A DNA stretch of 58,046 nt, taken from Candidatus Kapaibacterium sp. Its GTDB lineage: Bacteria; Bacteroidota; Ignavibacteria; Kapaibacteriales; Kapaibacteriaceae. Location: assembly GCA_018882895.1 (NCBI GenBank), contig VERF01000007.1, forward strand, positions 1-58,046. Reading direction: 5' to 3'. Shown here in pieces: positions 35,014-44,255 of the stretch; the first letter of the stretch is position 1, and each line of letters opens with the position of its first letter. The notes below the pieces were generated by a model that saw nothing but the letters and a program-made list of their open reading frames with translations, was not told where the DNA came from and did no database searches. Made by a program: the position numbers and the translations under genes.

Positions 35014-37329
35014 TCAGAATGCGTGACCGATACCGATACTTAGTTGCCAGTTGCCCGAGAGCATAACGCCAGAACGATCCGTGATCCATCGCCCCTCGGA
35101 GCGAAGTGGATCGTACACGCTCGTGGCGTAGTCGACGCGAAAGGGGCCAACCGGGGTTTCGAAACGATATCCGAGACCCATTGCCACAACGCTTCCCGAG
35201 AGGAGGTCTCTAGGCGTCACACTCCCGTAGAGTTCAGTGGTGAAGCGGTTGAACGCGTTTCCGATGTCGGTGAACAAAGTAAAACCGCTGCGCTCGATGA
35301 TTCCGGCCCACAGCTCGTCGACACCGCGTGGACGAGGTAGTGTGTACCGCAATTCGAAGCCAAGTTCGATCAATGAACCAGAACCGACAACATTCGATAG
35401 AATGATCGATTCGTCCGGATCGACGTTGCCAATGACCCCCGACTTTGGATCATGAAGTCGGCGTGAGGGATACGACCGAATGCTGGCCGGACCACCGGCA
35501 AAGAACTGTCGATCCAGGGGCACGTAGGTGTTGTTGCGGATGGAATCACCGCGAACGAAATCAAGTAGTTCGATATGGCCGAGTTTGACCTTTCCAGCGG
35601 CGATCAGACGATTGCCAACAGGAACGGCGCTCGATATAAACGCCTGTCCGCGTATGTATTTACCGGCCCCCCAGCCCCACTCCAAAGAAAAGCTGGAAAA
35701 CGTACCAGCCGATGGATTGAGTTGGTTGTCGCGATGATCCCCTCGTAGAGTGAAACCTGCCGTCAGTCCTGTGAAGAAGGACTTGGACTGTGTGAGGTAG
35801 TTGGTGAGCACAAGAAATTGATTGTAGGTGCTACGTACCAGGGCCGTGTCCTCGGCAGTTTCTGCTTCATCATAGGCCGAGTTGATCGCGAAGTCAAAGT
35901 TGATGGGTATCTGCCGATCGATACCTACGTTCAGGTCAATCGCATTGAAGAACGTGTGCGAGTAAAAGGCAATTGGCGCCTGCGCCGAGACACCAAATGC
36001 TTCGAGTCGGAACGGGGTGATGAGTTGACGGTTTGAATAGAACGTAGAGGTTGTAAGGCCCACGCGCTGGGAGAACAGTCGACCCAGGTTCGGCCAAGCG
36101 AGAATGAAGGAGCTGTTGAATTCGCGTTCAAGCTGCTGACCTTGTGCAAATCTTGAGATGTCCTGCAGCGTGTACTGCATTGAAATCGAGGCAACCTGAG
36201 CACCTCCGAATGCATTCCGATACTGCGCTGTGGCTGCGATACCCAAGTTGAGAAAGTTGTCGATCGCTGTCTGGTAGGGACCAACGCTCACCCCGACGTC
36301 GTAGGGTTTTGAGTTTCTCGTGAAAACCCTGAGTCTGACGCTACTATCAGAGCCCCGATAGGATGAATCATGCGCAATCGTATCGATGAGAACGATCTCG
36401 AATGTGCCAAGCCCCATGAGGTTGGCTCGAGACTGTTCGATGAGTTCCTTGCTGTACCATTGACCGGCTGCGAAATCCAGTTGTCGCTGACGTGTTGACT
36501 GCGTCACCGCCGGATGTCCGTCTGTGTTTTCGATAAAATCGACGCTTTCAACCCGAACTCGTCGTCCAGGAACCACCACCACCACCACCGTATCGTGCTC
36601 ACCGTCTCGACTGATGCCAACTAACGGCCGTTCATGCTTGGCTTTGTAGTAGCCGTTATTCTGCAGCTCGCGCACTACCGCGCGTGCATTCTCTTCGATC
36701 AGTGATTCCGAGAAGGGGCTTCCCTTGCGGATGGTAACACTCTCGAGGGCTAGGCGGCGCACTTCGGGGTCGACCGTATCGAGACCCCGTATGACCAGCG
36801 TATCAATCTTTGCGCGATGACCTTCATTGATCAGAAATCGCAGTGTAAAGAGCTTCGTTTCCGGATTGTACCCGTACCCAAAGTCAACCTGCGCGTTGTG
36901 GAAGCCATTCTGCACGAGGTAGTTCAGGAGAGTCACACTGTCATCCTGCGCTACTGCCAATTCAAAGAAGACACGCTCCTCGTCATAGCTCTTACGGATC
37001 GAGGTGAGGCGCCGAAGGATGACTTGCGGCGCTGCCGGATTGCGGCGCAGGGCCTGTTCAAAGAACACGGTCAACTTCCGGCCCAGAGAGTAGTCGCTCT
37101 CTCGGGAGGCAATGATGGTGCGCAGATCCTCCGGTACCGTCTGCTGGCAACCAACGATCTCAACTGAGCGGAGCTCAGTAAGCTGAAGTACCCGTGAGCG
37201 CTCTCCGGCAAGCTCCAGACTGTCGCGATAGGTGTCCTGTGCGCGCAGCACGGTCGACGTATTCACGACGGCCCCCAGCAGACCAAGGATCCATAACACC
37301 AGACAGCAGTATTGACGCCTTGCGTTCAC
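35014..37329 (-). CDS. BamA/TamA-like outer-membrane assembly protein
   Basis: 771 aa from a GTG at 37329. That start gives the signal peptide MNARRQYCCLVLWILGLLGA...VLRA ending before Gln31; longer in-frame starts would run through a terminator hairpin. Residues about 100-340 hold about three POTRA domains (LTLRFLINEGHRAKIDTLVI-type segments, GSPFSESLIEENARAVVREL, FAAGQWYSKELIEQSR). The rest is a 16-strand Omp85 barrel ending QLSIGIGHAF with the C-terminal Phe. It inserts or translocates proteins at the outer membrane; it looks closer to TamA or a secondary BamA than to canonical BamA. TAATTTG lies 6 nt before the GTG. Confidence 0.85.
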   Translation of the reverse strand: MNARRQYCCLVLWILGLLGAVVNTSTVLRAQDTYRDSLELAGERSRVLQLTELRSVEIVGCQQTVPEDLRTIIASRESDYSLGRKLTVFFEQALRRNPAAPQVILRRLTSIRKSYDEERVFFELAVAQDDSVTLLNYLVQNGFHNAQVDFGYGYNPETKLFTLRFLINEGHRAKIDTLVIRGLDTVDPEVRRLALESVTIRKGSPFSESLIEENARAVVRELQNNGYYKAKHERPLVGISRDGEHDTVVVVVVPGRRVRVESVDFIENTDGHPAVTQSTRQRQLDFAAGQWYSKELIEQSRANLMGLGTFEIVLIDTIAHDSSYRGSDSSVRLRVFTRNSKPYDVGVSVGPYQTAIDNFLNLGIAATAQYRNAFGGAQVASISMQYTLQDISRFAQGQQLEREFNSSFILAWPNLGRLFSQRVGLTTSTFYSNRQLITPFRLEAFGVSAQAPIAFYSHTFFNAIDLNVGIDRQIPINFDFAINSAYDEAETAEDTALVRSTYNQFLVLTNYLTQSKSFFTGLTAGFTLRGDHRDNQLNPSAGTFSSFSLEWGWGAGKYIRGQAFISSAVPVGNRLIAAGKVKLGHIELLDFVRGDSIRNNTYVPLDRQFFAGGPASIRSYPSRRLHDPKSGVIGNVDPDESIILSNVVGSGSLIELGFELRYTLPRPRGVDELWAGIIERSGFTLFTDIGNAFNRFTTELYGSVTPRDLLSGSVVAMGLGYRFETPVGPFRVDYATSVYDPLRSEGRWITDRSGVMLSGNWQLSIGIGHAF

Positions 37330-37335
37330 AGCGCG

Positions 37336-37342
37336 CAAATTA
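37336..37342 (-). promoter_or_regulatory. TAATTTG element next to the Omp85 gene start
   Basis: The minus strand reads GGTAATTTG-CGCGCT-GTG. TAATTTG is one base shorter than TAnnTTTG. The same GGTAATTTG plus 6 nt precedes the RmlD-like gene at 48532. Possible leaderless promoter; weak alone. Confidence 0.3.
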
Positions 37343-37370
37343 CCGACCCCACGATGAGAATGATACAGCA

Positions 37371-37401
37371 ACGCCCCGCATGCCTTGCGCATACGGGGCG
37401 T
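37371..37401 (-). terminator. Strong hairpin after the DUF2795 gene
   Basis: ACGCCCCG (37371-37378) pairs with CGGGGCGT (37394-37401), and the stem extends through ATGC/GCAT with one wobble pair on the minus strand, giving about 13 bp. It begins 30 nt after the DUF2795 stop. The following sequence GTTGCTGT is a poor T tract, so it may be a terminator or an mRNA end-protecting hairpin. It separates DUF2795 from the Omp85 gene. Confidence 0.55.
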
Positions 37402-37430
37402 GATGGAGTGATTTCGCAATGAACCGAGCG

Positions 37431-37670
37431 TTACGACTCGTATCCTTCGCCGTCCTCGGAGAAGAACATGTCGTCAGACCCTTCCTCGTACTCAGGCCAG
37501 AGATCTTCAATGCCTTCATACGTGATCTCTTCGGAGTCATCGAGCTCCGTGAGGTTGTCGATCACCTGCAACGGAGCACCGGTCCGGTTGCAATAGTCGA
37601 TCAGCTCTTCCTTGGTAGCTGGCCACGGTGCATCTTCGAGATACATGGCAAGCTCGGGCGTCCAGAACAT
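37431..37670 (-). CDS. DUF2795 small acidic protein
   Basis: 79 aa. MFWTPELAMYLEDAPWPATK followed by EELIDYCNRTGAPLQVIDNL and EELWP-like ending EGIEDLWPEYEEG matches DUF2795, a short domain common in Bacteroidota/Chlorobiota and cyanobacteria. The C terminus is strongly acidic. It is monocistronic by its own hairpin. TATATTCGCGCC lies about 38 nt upstream, also found before the SDR gene at 56077. Function unknown. Confidence 0.8.
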   Translation of the reverse strand: MFWTPELAMYLEDAPWPATKEELIDYCNRTGAPLQVIDNLTELDDSEEITYEGIEDLWPEYEEGSDDMFFSEDGEGYES

Positions 37671-37766
37671 CTTTGATCCTTGATACTACAATGAGGATTT
37701 GGTAAGCGGCGCGAATATACACGCGCATGGGTGTCGACGCAAAAGAACCCGCAGTCGGTGAGAATG

Positions 37767-38483
37767 TTACGTATCGCTAGAAGCTGCACTTCGCAGCAAC
37801 GCAGACGCCAGCGCAAGGTCAGGTGGTGTTGTGACCTTGATGTTCTGCTCTTCTCCTTCTATCACATGAACCCGGATGCCAACCCGCTCACAGAGAGTCG
37901 AACAGTCGGTACCTCCGACCTGCTGTTCTATCGCGGCGGCATAGACATCCCGGATCAAAGCGGCTCGGAACCCTTGAGGCGTCTGTGCTCTTCGGATTGT
38001 CGATCTATCGACTGTTTCCGAGATGATACCCTGGCCATCGATCCGCTTGAGCGTGTCGGCTACAGGAATGCCCGGTATCACGGCGTCAAACTTCATGGCT
38101 GACTCGGCGACCCGTTCAAAGAGGTTCACGCTTGCCAGGGGGCGCACAGCGTCATGTATCAAGATCACATCCACATCATCCAGGGAGGGGTGGGAAAGCC
38201 CCTTGCCAACAGATAGGTGTCGCTCGGTGGACCCATCAACGATGAACAACCGGTCGTCGGCGCATCCGTGCTGTTGAAGCAGGGAAGCAAGCTCGGCGTG
38301 TTCATCCGGATGCGCCGCCACCACAACAGTTTTGACGCAGGCGACGCAGAGGGCTGTTTGTAGGGTTCTCACGATCACCGCTACGCCATCAAGCTCAACA
38401 AACTGCTTTGGACGATCTCCACCAAACCGCCTGCCACGACCACCGGCCGGGATGACGATTCCGATACTATACGACGCGCTCAT
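37767..38483 (-). CDS. ispD: 2-C-methyl-D-erythritol 4-phosphate cytidylyltransferase
   Basis: 238 aa. Nucleotide-binding IVIPAGGRGRRFGGDRPKQF, VVAAHPDEH, ILIHDAVRPLAS, IPVADTLKRI and RAQTPQGFRA are IspD motifs. It makes CDP-methylerythritol in the MEP isoprenoid pathway, which feeds undecaprenyl phosphate, the carrier used by MraY. The start ATG overlaps the mraY stop (ATGA). IspD is unusual inside a cell-wall cluster, but the lipid-carrier link is logical (inference). Confidence 0.94.
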   Translation of the reverse strand: MSASYSIGIVIPAGGRGRRFGGDRPKQFVELDGVAVIVRTLQTALCVACVKTVVVAAHPDEHAELASLLQQHGCADDRLFIVDGSTERHLSVGKGLSHPSLDDVDVILIHDAVRPLASVNLFERVAESAMKFDAVIPGIPVADTLKRIDGQGIISETVDRSTIRRAQTPQGFRAALIRDVYAAAIEQQVGGTDCSTLCERVGIRVHVIEGEEQNIKVTTPPDLALASALLRSAASSDT

Positions 38484-39607
38484 CGAACCTTGAACGATGC
38501 CATTGTGATGATGGCAAGCATGATGGCAACGATGTAGAATCGGGTAACGATCTTCGATTCATGCCATCCAGACTTCTCGAAATGATGATGCAAGGGGGCG
38601 ATCTTGAAGATGCGCCGTCCCTGGCCATACTTCCGCTTGGTGTAGCGGAACCACGAGACCTGGATGATCACCGAGACGGTCTCAGCAAAGAAGATGCCGC
38701 CAACGATCGGTAGAAGGAACTCCTTCTTGATCAGCACACACAGAACCCCAATAGCCCCACCAAGTGCCAGTGAACCAGTGTCGCCCATGAACACCTGAGC
38801 AGGATAGGCGTTGTACCAGAGGAATCCAAGTGACGCCCCAACGATGGCGGCGCAGAAGATGGCCAACTCGTCTGTGCCCCGCAGATGCACGATGTTGATG
38901 TAGTCGGCAAAGAAAGCGTTGCCGCTGAAGTATGCGATAACGGCCAGCGTCAGCGCGCTGATCCCTACAGTGCCGATACACAATCCGTCGAGACCATCCG
39001 TGAGGTTCACGGCATTCGACGTTGCGGTTATGATGAAGACCACCAACGGAATGTAGAGATACCCAAAGTCAAAGTGCGCCAGCTTCTGGAACGGAATGGT
39101 CGTGAGCGTGTTGGTCTGATGTGTAAGGCCAAACCACTCGGGAAAGAAGTACAAGCAGCCCCCTACCAAGAGACCAACGCTGACCTGCCCGACGATCTTG
39201 TACCGGCCGATGAGCCCCTTGGGATACTTCTTCACTACCTTCAGGTAGTCATCCAGAAATCCAACTCCACCGAGTGCGCCGGTAGCAATGACGGCCATCA
39301 CAACGTACATGTTGGAGATATTGGCCCAGAGAAGTGTTGGAAGAAGGACAGCCATCAGCACGATGAGTCCACCCATTGTGGGCGTTCCGGCCTTGTTGAC
39401 GTGCAGTCCAACCTGCTGCAACTCCACCTTCGCCTGCTCGCCAACCTGACGTCGCTTGAGCAGGGCGATGATGCGCGGTCCGACGATGAATGAGATTAGA
39501 AGCGCAAAAATTGCGGCCGAAGCCGCCCGGAAGGTGACATAGCTGAAAAGGTTGATCCCCGGTACATCGGTGATCGACCGGATCCACAGCGCCAACTGAT
39601 ACAACAT
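38480..39607 (-). CDS. mraY: Phospho-N-acetylmuramoyl-pentapeptide transferase
   Basis: 375 aa, about ten transmembrane helices. Hallmarks: TPTMGGLIVL, FLDDYLKVVKKYPKGLIGRYK, NAVNLTDGLDGL, FMGDTGSLALGG and PLHHHFEKSGWHESKIVTRF. It transfers phospho-MurNAc-pentapeptide to undecaprenyl phosphate to give lipid I at the inner membrane. It starts 4 nt after murF stops and overlaps ispD by 4 nt. Confidence 0.97.
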   Translation of the reverse strand: MLYQLALWIRSITDVPGINLFSYVTFRAASAAIFALLISFIVGPRIIALLKRRQVGEQAKVELQQVGLHVNKAGTPTMGGLIVLMAVLLPTLLWANISNMYVVMAVIATGALGGVGFLDDYLKVVKKYPKGLIGRYKIVGQVSVGLLVGGCLYFFPEWFGLTHQTNTLTTIPFQKLAHFDFGYLYIPLVVFIITATSNAVNLTDGLDGLCIGTVGISALTLAVIAYFSGNAFFADYINIVHLRGTDELAIFCAAIVGASLGFLWYNAYPAQVFMGDTGSLALGGAIGVLCVLIKKEFLLPIVGGIFFAETVSVIIQVSWFRYTKRKYGQGRRIFKIAPLHHHFEKSGWHESKIVTRFYIVAIMLAIITMASFKVR

Positions 39608-39611
39608 GGTG

Positions 39612-40994
39612 TTACTCCCCGCTCCCCTCGGTGAGCAAATCTATGACCTGTTCCATCGCCATACCGCGTGAACCTTTGACAAGGACGACCGAACCGGCTG
39701 TGGAGACCTCAAGGATGTGATCATGGCAGGCATGAACGCCGGCGGCATGAATGACGTGCGGTAGGTCCAGACGTTCGGCAGCCCGGCGAAACTCGTCACC
39801 CATGATGATCACAACATCGGCATACAGGTGGGCATCGTTCAGAATGTGCATGTGCTCCTCCTCGGAGGAAGCCCCGAGCTCCCGCATATCGCCGAGCACC
39901 GCAATTCGCTTTGGTGCCGGAAATCGCTGCAGGGTCTTGAGTGCCATCACCATCGATTCGGGATTGGCATTGTAACAGTCGTTCAGGATTGTCAGACCGT
40001 CGCTCCGCTGCACCCGCATGCGTCCGTATCCGTGAGACTCAGGGGGCTGATAGGTGGCCAGTGCATGTTGAACGTTGGCTGCCGGAACATGAAGGGACCA
40101 CGCAACGGCCAAAGCGCAGGTGGCATTGTAGGCGGATGCCAGACCGTGCGTTCGAAGCTGTGCCCGAAGGGTGTAGGAGCCGTGGACAATGTGCAGTGAC
40201 GGACGGACCTCATCATCAAATGAGACCGTCGGATGTATGTCGGCCCCGGATTCAAGCCCGAAGGTAATCGCCCGCGTGAACGTCGGCACATACTTCGACA
40301 ACCGATCGTCATCGACGTTCACAAGCGCCACACCGTGATGATCGCGCAGAAAGTCAAACAAAGCGACCTCTTCCTTCTCGACGCCATCGAGGTCGATCAA
40401 CTTCTCAAGATGCTCCTTGCCGATGTTGGTTATCAACCCATGTGTGGGCTGTACCATGGCCGCAAGGATCTCAATCTCTCCCGGCTCGTTGGTGCCGATC
40501 TCTATCACGGCGGCCTGATGCTCATCCGTCATCTGCAGAAGAGTCAGCGGAGTTCCAACCTGATTGTTAAAGTTGGCCTCGGTCTTTAGCACCGTCATCG
40601 TCGAGGCCAGCACATGGGCAACAACATCTTTCGTTGAAGTCTTACCTGCGGCACCAGCGATCGCAACGACAGGAATTGAAAAGCGCCGCCGGTGTAGCCA
40701 GGCAAATGATCCGAGCGCATGAAGTGTCGATGCACAAGCAATGGCAGGAACGGAAGGGGGCACGCGTGACGTGTCCTCTGTAAGGATCAGTCGAGCCCCT
40801 TTGCGAATGGCCTCATCGATCTTATCGTGCCCGTCGAAGCGCTCACCACGAAGAGCAACGAAGGCATTGCCGGCAACGAGGGACCGCGTGTCGGTGCTGA
40901 TGCCGCTCACAACCAGGTCTGATGGTAAGGCCTCTGCGGCGTGACCGAAGAGCGTAGTAAGATCGGTTCGAGTGAACGTTGCCGTGTTGGTCAT
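39612..40994 (-). CDS. murF: UDP-MurNAc-tripeptide--D-alanyl-D-alanine ligase
   Basis: 460 aa from the ATG at 40994 (MTNTATFTRTDLTTLFG). Mur ligase family: substrate-binding GISTDTRSLVAGNAFVALRG, P-loop AGAAGKTSTKDVVAHVL (GAAGKT instead of the commoner GSNGKT), IEIGTNEPGEIE, and C-terminal NDCYNANPESMVMAL with AVLGDMRELG. It adds D-Ala-D-Ala to the stem peptide in the cytosol. The TAGTTTTG at 41022-41029 gives it a possible own promoter inside the end of rsmH. Confidence 0.95.
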   Translation of the reverse strand: MTNTATFTRTDLTTLFGHAAEALPSDLVVSGISTDTRSLVAGNAFVALRGERFDGHDKIDEAIRKGARLILTEDTSRVPPSVPAIACASTLHALGSFAWLHRRRFSIPVVAIAGAAGKTSTKDVVAHVLASTMTVLKTEANFNNQVGTPLTLLQMTDEHQAAVIEIGTNEPGEIEILAAMVQPTHGLITNIGKEHLEKLIDLDGVEKEEVALFDFLRDHHGVALVNVDDDRLSKYVPTFTRAITFGLESGADIHPTVSFDDEVRPSLHIVHGSYTLRAQLRTHGLASAYNATCALAVAWSLHVPAANVQHALATYQPPESHGYGRMRVQRSDGLTILNDCYNANPESMVMALKTLQRFPAPKRIAVLGDMRELGASSEEEHMHILNDAHLYADVVIIMGDEFRRAAERLDLPHVIHAAGVHACHDHILEVSTAGSVVLVKGSRGMAMEQVIDLLTEGSGE

Positions 40995-41021
40995 GCGTGC
41001 GGGGCCTGCAGAAGAATGCTG

Positions 41022-41029
41022 CAAAACTA
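41022..41029 (-). promoter_or_regulatory. -7 element TAGTTTTG before murF
   Basis: The minus strand reads GTAGTTTTGCAG at the very end of rsmH, 27 nt before the murF ATG. The 12-mer is identical to the one before the icm operon. Confidence 0.4.
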
Positions 41030-41926
41030 CTCAGCCCGTCGTTCGGCAACGCGCAGGCGAGCGCTGCGTGACCGAGGGTTTTTATGTTGTTCGTCTTCCG
41101 AGGCCTCTATCGCCTTCTTTGTAATGATCGCTAGGCGATCAGAATTGTCGCGGAAGACGTTCTTCACAATACGGTCCTCACCGCTGTGATAACTCATCAC
41201 CACGATCCGTCCGTGCGGTGCCAGCAGCGGGATGATATCAAGCAGTGTTGATTCAAGTCGGGCGAGCTCGTCGTTCACGGCAATGCGCAGCGCCTGAAAC
41301 AGACGGGCCATCGTCTTGGCCTGATGATGCGGGGGGATGTGCTGCACTACGAGATCACGCAAGTCGATCGTGGTGCGGAAGGCCGCAAGTGCCCGACGTT
41401 GGACGATCGCGCGGGCGATGCGCCGTGATTGAGGCTCATCACCATAGTTGTAGAACAAGGTTGATAGTTGTTCCTCAGAACGGCTGTTCAGAATGTCGGC
41501 CGCGGTCTCACCTTCCGGTGAGAATCGCATATCCAGTGGAGCATTGAGACGAAAGCTGAAGCCTCGCACATGATGGTCGAACTGATACGATGACACGCCC
41601 AGGTCGAGAAGCACACCATTGACGCTTGCAGGCTGAAGATGTTCACGCATCGTTGAGAAGTTTGCGTGGATCAATCGAAGCCGTGATTGCTCGCCCCGAG
41701 AGAGCTCATCGGCAAACCGGCGCTGACAATGCTGAATTGCCACTTCGTCGGCATCAAATGCGATGACGCGACCCCCATCAGCGCAGCGTTCAAGCATGAC
41801 TGAGGTGTGCCCGCCCCCTCCCAAGGTGCCATCGACGTATGCGCCGCTACCGGCAATGCGGAGGTGATCCATGCACTCAGAGAGCATGACGGGAATGTGA
41901 TAGGTCTCAGCTTCGACACGTGCCAT
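41027..41926 (-). CDS. rsmH: 16S rRNA (cytosine-1402-N4)-methyltransferase
   Basis: 299 aa from the ATG at 41926 (MARVEAETYHIPVMLSECMD); the in-frame extension to 42061 is antisense to the amylase gene. Hallmarks: HIPVMLSECMDHL, GTLGGGGHTSVML (SAM site), FDADEVAIQHC, ANFSTMREHL, GVLLDLGVSSYQFD, GFSFRLNAPLDMR, TMARLFQALRIAVNDEL and VMSYHSGEDRIVKN. It is the first gene of a short rsmH-murF-mraY-ispD run. mraZ, ftsL, ftsI and murE, which often accompany it, are absent. Confidence 0.96.
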   Translation of the reverse strand: MARVEAETYHIPVMLSECMDHLRIAGSGAYVDGTLGGGGHTSVMLERCADGGRVIAFDADEVAIQHCQRRFADELSRGEQSRLRLIHANFSTMREHLQPASVNGVLLDLGVSSYQFDHHVRGFSFRLNAPLDMRFSPEGETAADILNSRSEEQLSTLFYNYGDEPQSRRIARAIVQRRALAAFRTTIDLRDLVVQHIPPHHQAKTMARLFQALRIAVNDELARLESTLLDIIPLLAPHGRIVVMSYHSGEDRIVKNVFRDNSDRLAIITKKAIEASEDEQHKNPRSRSARLRVAERRAE

Positions 41927-41952
41927 AGGCGAAAATTGCCGATTTTTCGGTG

Positions 41953-43770
41953 ATGACAGGTTTGACAAGCGTGCTGGCAGCACTTCTGATTCTCTCGGGG
42001 GGGCCCAAGATCGAGAGGATTGACCCACCGCACTGGTGGGCTTCCATGGGCGTAGATTCACTGGAATTGTTGGTCGAGGGGTCGAATCTTATCGGCCGCC
42101 AGATCCGCGTCAAAGGCCAAGGCGTCTCTCTCATAGCCGCCCGTCCGGCAGAGAACAAGCGATACATCTACGTGACGCTTTCGATTGCCCGTGCCGCGCC
42201 GGCCCAAGCTGTGCGCATCATCGCTGATGGACCTCAGGCCGACACCGCAGAGTTCATACTTCGGCCACGCACGATGGATCACTCGCGAATCGGACTTGAT
42301 CCGTCCGATGTGATGTATCTGATCATGGTGGACCGATTTGCCAATGGTGACACGTCAAATGACGTTGTCAGAGGGATGCGGCAGAGCACAGTCGATCGAA
42401 AGGATCCGCTCGGCCGGCATGGTGGAGACCTTCGGGGAGTGCGAGACCGAGTCGGCTACCTTGATACTCTTGGTGTGACGGCACTTTGGCTGTGCCCCAT
42501 CCTCGAGAATGATCAGCCTCGTACCAGCTATCACGGATATGCGATCACCGACCATTACCGGGTTGACCCTCGACTGGGCGCTAACCGCGACTATACTCTC
42601 TTGGCCGAGGAGCTTCATCGCCGTCGTATGCGGCTTGTGATGGACGTGGTGCTCAATCATGTTGGCGATCAGCACCGATTGTTCGTTCAGCCCCCTTCAC
42701 CTGATTGGATCAACCAATGGAGTGAGTACACGCAAACCAGCGGACGTGAGAATACAAACTTCGATCCCTATGCCACCGAACAGGATAAGATGCGCTTTCG
42801 CAAGGGATGGTTCGATAGGATGATGCCGGATCTGAACACCACAAATCCACATGTTCGGCGATACCTACTGCAGAATACCCTTTGGTGGATCGAAGAAGCG
42901 GGCGTCGATGCCCTTCGGGTGGACACGTGGACGTATCCGGACCAAGAGTTTGCCAACATGTGGACGTCGGAGGTCAGGCGGGTCTATCCGGGGATCTTCA
43001 TCTTTGGTGAGACATGGGTGGATAGTCATGCATCGCAGGCATTCTATCTGGAAAAGTTCCCCTTCAACCCGTCATCAAGGCTCCAATCAACAACAGACTT
43101 TCAGACCTACAACGCGTTGCGCGAAGTGCTCACTGAGAAACCCGGTTGGGACGTTGGTGTCGGGCGACTCTACCGCACGCTCGCGGCGGACTACCTCTAT
43201 GCCAAGCCAGGCGAACTGGTCACGTTTCTCGACAATCATGATCTGCCGAGAATCGCAGGAGTGGTGAACGGTGATGTTCAGAAGCTCCGCATCGGTCTTG
43301 CACTTCTATTATCGATACGAGGCATTCCATGCATCACGTATGGTACGGAGTGCGGCTTTGCCAGCACAGCAGATCATGGGACGATACGGCAGGACATGCC
43401 AGGAGGTTGGCCCGGAGATACAGCGGCATTTGGGCGGCCCCTGAACAAGGACGCAGACCAATGGAATGAATGGCTTCGCAGGCTTTTGCAGTTTCGTCGG
43501 CAGCATACAGCCATGCAGACCGGGACTATGAAGCACATCACACCGGAGAACGGCGTCTATGCCGTAACGCGAGCGAACTCTAAGGAGATCATTGCCTGTA
43601 TTGTCAACACCGACAACACGACACAAACCCTTTCGTTGAAGCGGCTCGACGATGTCTTGAAGGGGTCAAGGCGCGTGCGTGCCGTACCGTCGGGCAGAGA
43701 ATACCTGCTCACAGATGATGTGACGTTGGCACCATACGCATCAATGCTGATGGTCTTCGATGCCCCGTGA
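41953..43770 (+). CDS. GH13 alpha-amylase-family enzyme (neopullulanase/cyclomaltodextrinase-like), exported
   Basis: 605 aa from the ATG at 41953; a GTG directly upstream is possible. A short signal-like stretch (MTGLTSVLAALLILSGG) precedes KIERIDPPHWWASMGVDSLE, the typical N-terminal domain of Bacteroidota cyclomaltodextrinases. The (beta/alpha)8 barrel shows VMDVVLNHVGDQH, ALRVDTW (nucleophile D324), IFGETWVD (acid/base E353) and FLDNHDLPR (D430). It hydrolyses alpha-1,4-glucans, probably in the periplasm or outer surface. Only 26 nt separates it from the divergent rsmH start. Confidence 0.88.
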   Translation: MTGLTSVLAALLILSGGPKIERIDPPHWWASMGVDSLELLVEGSNLIGRQIRVKGQGVSLIAARPAENKRYIYVTLSIARAAPAQAVRIIADGPQADTAEFILRPRTMDHSRIGLDPSDVMYLIMVDRFANGDTSNDVVRGMRQSTVDRKDPLGRHGGDLRGVRDRVGYLDTLGVTALWLCPILENDQPRTSYHGYAITDHYRVDPRLGANRDYTLLAEELHRRRMRLVMDVVLNHVGDQHRLFVQPPSPDWINQWSEYTQTSGRENTNFDPYATEQDKMRFRKGWFDRMMPDLNTTNPHVRRYLLQNTLWWIEEAGVDALRVDTWTYPDQEFANMWTSEVRRVYPGIFIFGETWVDSHASQAFYLEKFPFNPSSRLQSTTDFQTYNALREVLTEKPGWDVGVGRLYRTLAADYLYAKPGELVTFLDNHDLPRIAGVVNGDVQKLRIGLALLLSIRGIPCITYGTECGFASTADHGTIRQDMPGGWPGDTAAFGRPLNKDADQWNEWLRRLLQFRRQHTAMQTGTMKHITPENGVYAVTRANSKEIIACIVNTDNTTQTLSLKRLDDVLKGSRRVRAVPSGREYLLTDDVTLAPYASMLMVFDAP

Positions 43771-43776
43771 TGTGTG

Positions 43777-43784
43777 TAGATTTG
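43777..43784 (+). promoter_or_regulatory. -7 element TAGATTTG before the cytochrome c gene
   Basis: Exact TAnnTTTG match, ending 34 nt before the ATG at 43819. Confidence 0.45.
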
Positions 43785-43818
43785 TCCGGACGTTTTTCGG
43801 CAGTTCTATCGGGATCAT

Positions 43819-44247
43819 ATGAAGCGAAGCTCTGCACAGCTCCTGCTTGTTACAGCGCTGGTGTTCGGCGAGTCAACAATGATGGCCGTACCAATCGATA
43901 CAGCTCTGGTCAATGGTGAGCGGCTTTACCGCAATTACTGTCAGCGTTGCCATGGAACAAATGGAGAAGGTTCGTTCAACATTCTACGCAGCGACGTTTG
44001 GGCCAAGCAGCCGACGGACCTTGTGAAGGTGATCGCATTCGGGGCGCGTGGACCTTCCTCATCCGGCAAGGGTTATCACCGTGCGATGCCGCCAGCCCCC
44101 TACAATGATGCGGAGATTGCCCAAGTTGCCATGTATGCAATGCAGACTATAGGCCGCCGCGAGGTCGTGTTGTCAGAGGCGGAAGTTCGTCGTACTCGTC
44201 AGTTGCATCTCGACAGCATCCAGCGCAAGATCAAATCACGTCGCTAA
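43819..44247 (+). CDS. Small monoheme c-type cytochrome
   Basis: 142 aa. The signal peptide (about 1-23, MKRSSAQLLLVTALVFGEST...) directs export. Heme c is attached at CQRCH (41-45), in the typical context GERLYRNYCQRCHGTNGEG. The axial Met is probably in YHRAMPPAPYND. The C terminus is basic and helical (QRKIKSRR). It is a class I cytochrome for periplasmic electron transfer. It is convergent with bshB1, with an 8-nt gap. Confidence 0.88.
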   Translation: MKRSSAQLLLVTALVFGESTMMAVPIDTALVNGERLYRNYCQRCHGTNGEGSFNILRSDVWAKQPTDLVKVIAFGARGPSSSGKGYHRAMPPAPYNDAEIAQVAMYAMQTIGRREVVLSEAEVRRTRQLHLDSIQRKIKSRR

Positions 44248-44255
44248 TCGCAGAG

